A stretch of 64,000 nt of DNA from NCBI GenBank assembly GCA_950097015.1, contig CATNEN010000001.1, forward strand, positions 22,745,501 to 22,809,500. The letters run 5' to 3'. The notes under the pieces were generated by a model. The model was not told where the DNA came from. It ran no database searches and worked only from the letters and a program-made list of their open reading frames with translations. Both the position numbers and the translations under genes were made by a program. This document shows positions 57,993-64,000 of the stretch, in pieces. Origin of the DNA: Macrostomum hystrix. Its lineage: Eukaryota > Platyhelminthes > Macrostomidae. Numbering within the stretch: the stretch's first letter is position 1; each line of letters starts with the position of its first letter.

Positions 57993-60900
57993 ATGCATCC
58001 ACTTGGGTGCCTAGCAACCGAGACGGCTTCTGGCTACTGCCTGACCCAGCTGCTGCTGCTGCTGCTGCTGCCTACGATGTGGACTTGCATCCTCGCCCCC
58101 TGCCTGTGGGTGATTCCCCTGGCGGCCGACACGCAGCAGCTGAGGTGAGCGAGTGAGAAAATTCCTTAAATTTGTAAATTTCGTAACTTATTCATATAAA
58201 ACTTTAGTTTAAATTTGATAAACTTAAAAATACAGAAAATCCGAAATGTATTAAACTCAAGAAATTCCTCCATTCAAAAATTCGAAATGCGTACCAATAT
58301 AAATACTCAAGTTTGTGAATTCGTTTTTTTATGATTCGTTACATTCTGAAATTCATTACATTCTGAAATTCGTTACATTCTCAAATTCGTTACATTCTGA
58401 AATTCGTTACATTCTCAAATTCGTCACGTTCTACAAATACAGTACTTAAAATCATTACATCCTGAAATTCGTTACATTCTCAAATTCTTTACATTCTGAA
58501 ATTCGTTACATTCTCAAATTCGTTACATTTTAAAGTTAATTACATTATTAAATTCTATACATTTCAAGATTCCTTAAATTCTGAGATTCGTTACATTCTA
58601 AAATTCGTCACGTTCTACAAATACAGTACTTAAAAAATCATTACATCTTGAAATTCGTTACATTCTAGAATTCGTTACATTCTCAAATTCGTAAAAATTC
58701 GCTTTATTTAGAGTTTTTACTACGAGTATTTTACTACTCGTAATTTGGAAAGTCGTTGCGTTAAATTATTCGCTACATTTTGGGAACTCGTTACATTCTC
58801 AATATTCGGGAAACCGGGAATTTTATTCGATTCATTGTTTCGGAAAATTCACTTTCAGAATCGGCGACAACAATGACACAATGCGCGATTTTATTGCCAA
58901 AATATTCGACAACTACGACAAAACGATTCCTCCATCTATGTACACTGGTGAGCATGAGTAATGCTAAATTTGATTACATTCTGCTTGTAAATCTATGCCA
59001 AGTCTATGCTGTTGAAAGAATTTTTTCTTTGAGAAAAATTATAATGATAATAATGACATTTCTTCAATTGACATAAGAAAGTATGAATGTTGAGATTATA
59101 GCCCTCTGCCATTCTCAGACAATTGTTGATTTTTATTTGGCTTTCCTCTTTCACTTTTTTCGATTTAATTGCGTCTTAAATTGCTGACAGGTGAAAAATA
59201 CTTTTTCTCTCGAACAAACTACGGCTCGTACAAGTATATCGCTTCGCATCAGCATATAAATCAGTTAAGAACAGACACCAAAATATCAGGAAAAGACACC
59301 CAGATACCAAGGAAAGACACCCAGATACCAAGGAAAGACACCCAGATACCAAGGAAAGACACCCAGATACCAAGGAAAGACACCCAGATACCAAGGAAAG
59401 ACACCCAGATACCAAGGAAAGACACCCAGATACCAAGGAAAGACACCCAGATACCAAGGAAAGACACCCAGATACCAAGGAAAGACACCCAGATACCATG
59501 GAAAGACACCCAGATACCAAGGAAAGACACCCAGATACCAAGGAAAGACACCCAAAACAGACACCCAGAACAGACACCCAGAACAGACACCCATAACAGA
59601 CACCCAGAACAGACACCCAGAACAGACACCCAGAACAGACACCCAAAACAGATACCCAGAACAGACACCCAGAACAGACACCAGAACAGACACCCAGAAC
59701 AGACACCCAGAACAGACACCCAGAACAGACACCTCGCATTACAGGCTCGGTGCTAAAGGTTTATGTCAGCGTGATGATCCACGCAATTAGCGGCGTGAAC
59801 GAGCGAACGATGGTGAGTGATTTGAGCACAGGAGTTCTTTGAGCACAAGAGGCTGTTTAACCTAGACAGTAGATAGACAGATCTTATTCTGCTTTAGCGC
59901 TATCTGTCTCAAACCTAGCAATAAAGCCTTTCCAAGAAAACGCCCCCTCAGCAGCAATCTAAATTTGTACCGTGCGCATGCAAATAAGTCTGTAAATTTG
60001 TTGTGCCAGCATAATCGAATACAATCACTGACTGACTGAAAATACCTATTCAAACACTGAATCGCTTCTAGAAGACAATGATACGCCATTGAGTGCTGTG
60101 TCAAATTTTATGAACAGTTTTTATAGCATTTCTAATATTTTTATTGAACTTTTGCCTTTCCATTTTGTTTTTGGTTCAACCTTTGTGCTTCGGTACATTT
60201 TTAATTACATTCATGTACGCACTAATGGGCATGGAAAAAAGTCGGCAGTGCTAAAGAGTTCGATTCCTTAACTTTTTTGCTGCGCAGGTAAAACAGCTAT
60301 CGTTAGAGTATCGCTCATGGTTCACGCTATGAGCTCCATCAATGTTATTGACATGGTAAGGGCGCGGTGCCTGAGTTCCTAAGCGAATTTCGTTACATCC
60401 CTGTCCTGTTTATAGATCTCTGTTCACGCAATCGTTTGGTTGGCTTAGCAATGTTCTGTGGCGCGACCTGTAGCCAACAGGGGCAAGAGAGAGCGTACAT
60501 TGGGGTGTGTGACTTTTAGGCTACATGGGCTAGAGGGAGCGTACATTGGGGTGTGTGACTTGTAGGCTACATGGGCTAGAGAGAGCGTACATTGGGGTGT
60601 GTGACTTGTAGGCTACATGGGCTAGAGAGAGCGTATATTGGGGTGTGTGATTTGTAGGCTACATGGGATAGAGAGAGCGTACATTGGGGTGTGTGACTTG
60701 TAGGCTACATGGGCTAGAGAGAGCGTACATTGGGGTGTGACTTGTAGGCTACATGGGATAGAGAGAGCGTACATTGGGGTGTGTGACTTGTAGGCTACAT
60801 GGGATAGAGAGCGTACATTGGGGTGTGACTTGTAGGCTACATGGGCCTGCTTCCAATGGAGTGTTAAATATTTTCTTAATTATTAGCCCATTAGGTTGCG

Positions 60901-63900
60901 CATGCTTAAAGCAAACGAATTTCCCGTCCTAATCACAGTTTATTGTTCGTGACACGTTTTGGTTTGATTCCCTACAAGTACTCACAATGTGTACGCAAAT
61001 TATATTTTCAAGAATATGCCTAAATATTTTTACGTTTTTATTTTTGATTATCAGGGCTGAACTTAAAATGAAACAGAAATAAAACTCATTTGGCTTGCGT
61101 GTAGTTTTTTTACTATATGTCTTTCATTTATCTTAAATAAGTTGTGACACTGCAAAGCTATTTTTACGTTAAAGTATTTTGTTTCAATTCATTAATTTCA
61201 TAGCATTCTTTGTCTGCCTTTTGTTAAATCAAGGTGAAGTTGGATTTATAAAAAATTCTTGGCACTAACAGGCTGGCCTACTTTTTAATCTAAATACACA
61301 GGGGATCTAAGAAATCAGTAAAAAATCACTAAATCCTTGATGCTAAAAACTGTATTATATGCTTGAACTCAAAACCTATTCTGCTTAACCTTAACCCATT
61401 TTTAACAGTTTAAAGATCTTGAAATAGTTCTATAGTTTATCATATTTTATTTATGCATTGTACACAATTAAGAAACCTCTTTTGTTCCTCTTTCCGCCAT
61501 GAGTGTTGCATTGTCTTTTTTGAGTGTTGCATTGTCTGTTTTGAGTGTTGCATTGTCTGTTTTGAGTGTTGCATTGTCTGTTTTGAGTGTTGCATTGTCT
61601 GTTTTGAGTGTTGCATTGTCTGTTTTGAGTGTTGCATTGTCTGTTTTGAGTGCTGCATTGTCTGTTTTGAGTGTGTTTTCCAAATTTCTACATCCCCCAA
61701 GGAGAAGTACTTTTAAAGAAGGAGAATGTACTTTAAGACAGGCAGCGAAACGCGCCTCGCAACCGACCCACAGGACTACTCAGTTAACATGTTCCTGCGG
61801 CAGTACTGGAACGACACCCGACTAGCGTACTCTCACCGCGGCTACAACCAGTCCCTCACACTGAACTCCAAGAAGTCCGAGCTGTGGGTTCCCGACCTGT
61901 ACTTCATCAACGAGAAGGAGGGCTCGTTTCACGAGATCACGACACCGAATCTGCTGCTGCGAGTGAATCCTGCCGGCCAGGTCACTTACAGTCAGAAGTG
62001 AGCACTGAAATTCAACCACTTTTGAGTGTTGATAGATAAAATCGTATATTTACCCGAAATCCTGCCTGTTGGAACTGAAAGCTTCTTGCTAAATTACAAG
62101 AATTAGTTTCACTTGACCTGAGAATCGAACCTCGGGCCTTCACCGTTTACCCAAAATCACACAAAAAACTTTTCAAGTTAGACAGTGAAAAATGGTGTAA
62201 AGAAAAATCTTTTTTAAAACGGATGATTTTAAAACCGCTACTTCAACTACCAAATACCAACCACGATGTCTTTGCAAATGGGGGATTTATTTCCCAAGCT
62301 TGCTGACCCAGCCAGGTAAGCAAAGAAAACGCGCTTCAACAAACAATGAGACTTTCTGCTTCGTAGAGAATCCGCAATCAAAGTCACTGAGTTTGAAAGT
62401 AGAGACGATTAAAATAATTCTACTTTCACTGCATAATTTTTTTTCTACTGGCGAACTGTACTTTCCTGACTGTGTGTGCAGCCAGATGGTGCCATCCGTC
62501 GAAGGTCAGAAGCACCGCCGAGTTGTTGAAGGTCGAGATGATGAAACTTAAACGCTTTAATGGTGTACTCTTTATTTCTCAGAAAAAAAGGTTAGCGAGT
62601 CCTTCCACGTCTAGCCAAAGAAATTACATTTCTAAGCGACAAAATTGATGCATGAATTTTGAGCAATTAACTCGCGCCAGACCCGGCATTTTCCCGGCAG
62701 ACTCACCGTTAAACTCTCCTGCAACATGGATCTGAAGAAGTTCCCAATGGACCAGCAAAAGTGCCACTTGAAGATGGAGAGCTGTGAGTAATAATCATAC
62801 CATCATCTTTGCTGGCCTAGGATTTGCCCCGATGGGAAAAACTTTCTCCCGGCAGAGAAGTGTACAAAAATTTCCCACCCAGATTCTCCCAGTCTCCCAG
62901 ATTCCCAGGGATTAGGCGTTTCCAGCGCTGCTTTCCTGGGAAAAAATTGTGTGCTTTTTTTCTAAAACAGAAGCAAAAATGTGACGAGAAAATCCCAAAT
63001 CCCAAGACGGAATTCGCAAGCGCTGTCAAAAAGCAAAAAATTCGATTTTTTAAATTATTTGAAAAGTGGCTCATGCCAGACCTTCGTATCGATGAGCTTG
63101 CAGCATAACAAACGTCTCAACTCACTCACATTCTATGACAATGAGATCCTTGTCATCTATCTTCTCACCTTCTACCCCTCTTAATCTTCCTTGTCCACTC
63201 TACCTCACCCACTCTACCTTTCTCACTACCTCTCCCACTCTACCTCTCGCACTTTACCTCTCTCACTCTACCTCTCTAACTCTACCTCACCCACTCTACC
63301 TCTCGCACTTTGCCTCTCTCACTCTACCTCTCTCACTCTACCACACCCACTCTACCTCTCTTTACTCTACCTCACCCACTCTACCTCTACCTCTCCCACT
63401 CTACCTCTCGCACTTTACCTCTCTCACTCTACCTCTCTCACTCTACCTCTCCCACTCTACCTCTCTTCACTCTACCTCTCTAACTCTACCTCACCCACTC
63501 TACCTCTCGCACTTTGCCTCTCTCACTCTACCTCTCTTACTCTACCACACCCACTCTACCTCTCTTTACTCTACCTCACCCACTCTACCTCTACCTCTCC
63601 CACTCTACCTCTCCCACTCTACCTCTCCCACTCTACCTCTCCCACTCTACCTCTCCCACTCTACCTCTCCCACTCTACCTCTCTTCACTCTACCTCTCCC
63701 ACTCTACCTCTCCCACTCTACCTCTCTTCACTCTACCTCTTCTACTCTATCTCTCTCACTCTACCTCTCCTACACTACCTCTCACGCTCTACTTACACCA
63801 CTCTACTTCTCACATTCTATCTCTCTCTCCTCTCGTATTCTTCATTTTTTATCTCCGGTTCACAAGTTCAGCTTCCATCCAACAGACTTGGCGTCCCAAT

Positions 63901-64000
63901 GAATCCACCTTTGCTTTACTGGCCAAAGTCTGCCCAACTGCCCCATTGTATTTATATCACATCAGACGGCTACACAACCGAGGAGCTGATGTTCGAGTGG
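57993..64000 (+). CDS. Cys-loop ligand-gated ion channel (GABA/glycine/GluCl-type), partial 5' part
   Basis: Pentameric Cys-loop receptors open an ion pore on neurotransmitter binding. Exons seen: 57993-58144 (signal peptide with a Leu7 run), 58859-58947 (MRDFIAKIFDNYDKTIPPSM), 59745-59812 or 60288-60355 (alternative exon 3), 61774-61997 (DYSVNMFLRQYWNDTRLAY, the loop-D area, and SELWVPDLYFINEKEGSFH), 62701-62783 (the Cys-loop, CNMDLKKFPMDQQKC, 13 residues between Cys) and 63966 to beyond 64000 (YGYTTEELMFEW). All junctions are GT-AG and in phase. The missing part should hold the rest of the extracellular domain and TM1-4. FPMD and ESYGYTTEELMFEW point to the anion-channel side (GABA-A, glycine, GluCl groups), but ligand and pore selectivity cannot be decided without TM2. 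Confidence 0.95.
58145..58858 (+). other. Receptor intron 1
   Basis: AT-rich intron with a loose repeat of ATTCGTTACATTCTGAAATT type at about 58340-58690. No other feature. Confidence 0.7.
59271..59735. repeat. 21-bp and 13-bp arrays in receptor intron 2
   Basis: First about 13 copies of the 21-mer AGACACCCAGATACCAAGGA + A, then about 13 copies of the shorter ACAGACACCCAGA. The two share AGACACCCAGA, so the second looks like an internal deletion product of the first. The array ends just before the acceptor of exon 3a. Confidence 0.93.
59745..59812 (+). CDS. Receptor alternative exon 3a
   Basis: A 68-nt exon bounded by CGCATTACAG/G and ATG/GTGAGT. It completes a Gly codon and encodes SVLKVYVSVMIHAISGVN and ERTM, the first beta strands before loop D. 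Its phase (1 in, 0 out) is the same as for exon 3b, so either fits between exons 2 and 4. Confidence 0.88.
60288..60355 (+). CDS. Receptor alternative exon 3b
   Basis: A 68-nt exon bounded by TTTTGCTGCGCAG/G and ATG/GTAAGG. It encodes KTAIVRVSLMVHAMSSIN and VIDM, with 10 of 23 positions the same as exon 3a when the shared Gly is counted. Including both 3a and 3b would shift the frame (136 nt), so they are expected to be mutually exclusive. Confidence 0.85.
60486..60845. repeat. 46-bp array in receptor intron 3
   Basis: About eight copies of a 46-base unit containing GACTTGTAGGCTACATGGGC and TAGAGAGAGCGTACATTGGG, with small deletions in the last copies. Confidence 0.92.
60846..61490 (+). other. 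Receptor intron 3, AT-rich part
   Basis: AT-rich intronic DNA between two arrays. No third alternative exon could be found here. Confidence 0.5.
61499..61672. repeat. 21-bp array before receptor exon 4
   Basis: Eight copies of GTTGCATTGTCTGTTTTGAG + T, T-rich on the sense strand, about 100 nt before the acceptor of exon 4. Confidence 0.93.
61998..62700 (+). other. Receptor intron 4
   Basis: A 703-nt intron (AGAA/GTGAGC to TTCCCGGCAG/A). GAGAATCGAACCTCGGGCCT at about 62118-62137 looks like the 3' half of a tRNA in minus orientation and may be a decayed SINE. Confidence 0.5.
63170..63830. repeat. Pyrimidine-rich 14-bp array in receptor intron 5
   Basis: About 45 units of CACTCTACCTCTCC with CTCGCACTTT, CACACC and CTTT variants. 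It is C/T-rich on the sense strand and lies upstream of the acceptor of exon 6 at 63964-63965. Confidence 0.93.

Noticed and set aside
59169-59756. Frame running through the receptor intron 2 array into exon 3a
   Set aside because: The 21-bp period leaves it open, but the exon 2 to exon 3a junction is exact in phase and the repeat peptide has no receptor homology.

Overview
This is eukaryotic, animal nuclear DNA. The protein-coding genes are multi-exon with GT-AG introns and belong to metazoan families: APC7 of the anaphase-promoting complex, a neuron navigator, a non-visual arrestin, a stargazin-like TARP, a thioredoxin and a Cys-loop chloride-channel-type receptor. There is also a nuclear tRNA-His, a caspase-like locus and relics of animal transposons (non-LTR RNase H fragments, PIF/Harbinger, hAT and other MITEs, a tRNA-derived SINE). 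GC-rich exons with CAG/polyQ tracts, AT-richer intergenic DNA, few introns per gene and very many minisatellites suggest an invertebrate bilaterian. A free-living flatworm of the Macrostomum type is my best guess, but the sequence alone does not prove it.

Layout. 1-5.2 kb: two non-LTR retrotransposon 3' fragments flank a frame-broken, double caspase-homology locus (minus strand). 6-6.8 kb: 24-bp minisatellite. 7.8-14.15 kb: APC7 on the minus strand in six exons, with two introns filled by 20-bp and 31-bp arrays. 14.6-16.6 kb: a long-TIR MITE and a dispersed repeat. 18.76-22.72 kb: neuron navigator, two exons. 23-31 kb: gene-poor, several minisatellites. 31.6-34.6 kb: beta-arrestin in three exons, with arrays in both introns and the 3' UTR. 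36.2-37 kb: CA-type microsatellite. 38.5 kb: hAT MITE. 40.58-43.46 kb: TARP/CACNG gene in four exons, ending in TTPV. 44.3-45.9 kb: foldback DNA and a degenerate Harbinger transposase. 46.0-53.6 kb: thioredoxin, two exons separated by a 7.2-kb intron that is almost wholly two minisatellites. 53.73 kb: tRNA-His(GTG). 54.6-57.8 kb: arrays and a SINE. 57.99 kb to the end: 5' part of a Cys-loop receptor gene, including two 68-nt alternative exons; the gene runs off the window.

The genes are not a functional cluster, although navigator, arrestin, TARP and Cys-loop receptor are all typical of excitable cells. The most unusual theme is that tandem arrays sit inside introns and UTRs and carry splice-signal-like sequence. 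The clearest case is the thioredoxin intron, whose 50-bp unit is an amplified copy of the exon-1/donor junction in which the downstream copies have lost the GT of the donor. The other notable points are the paired 68-nt exons of the receptor and the tandem pseudo-caspase/caspase arrangement.
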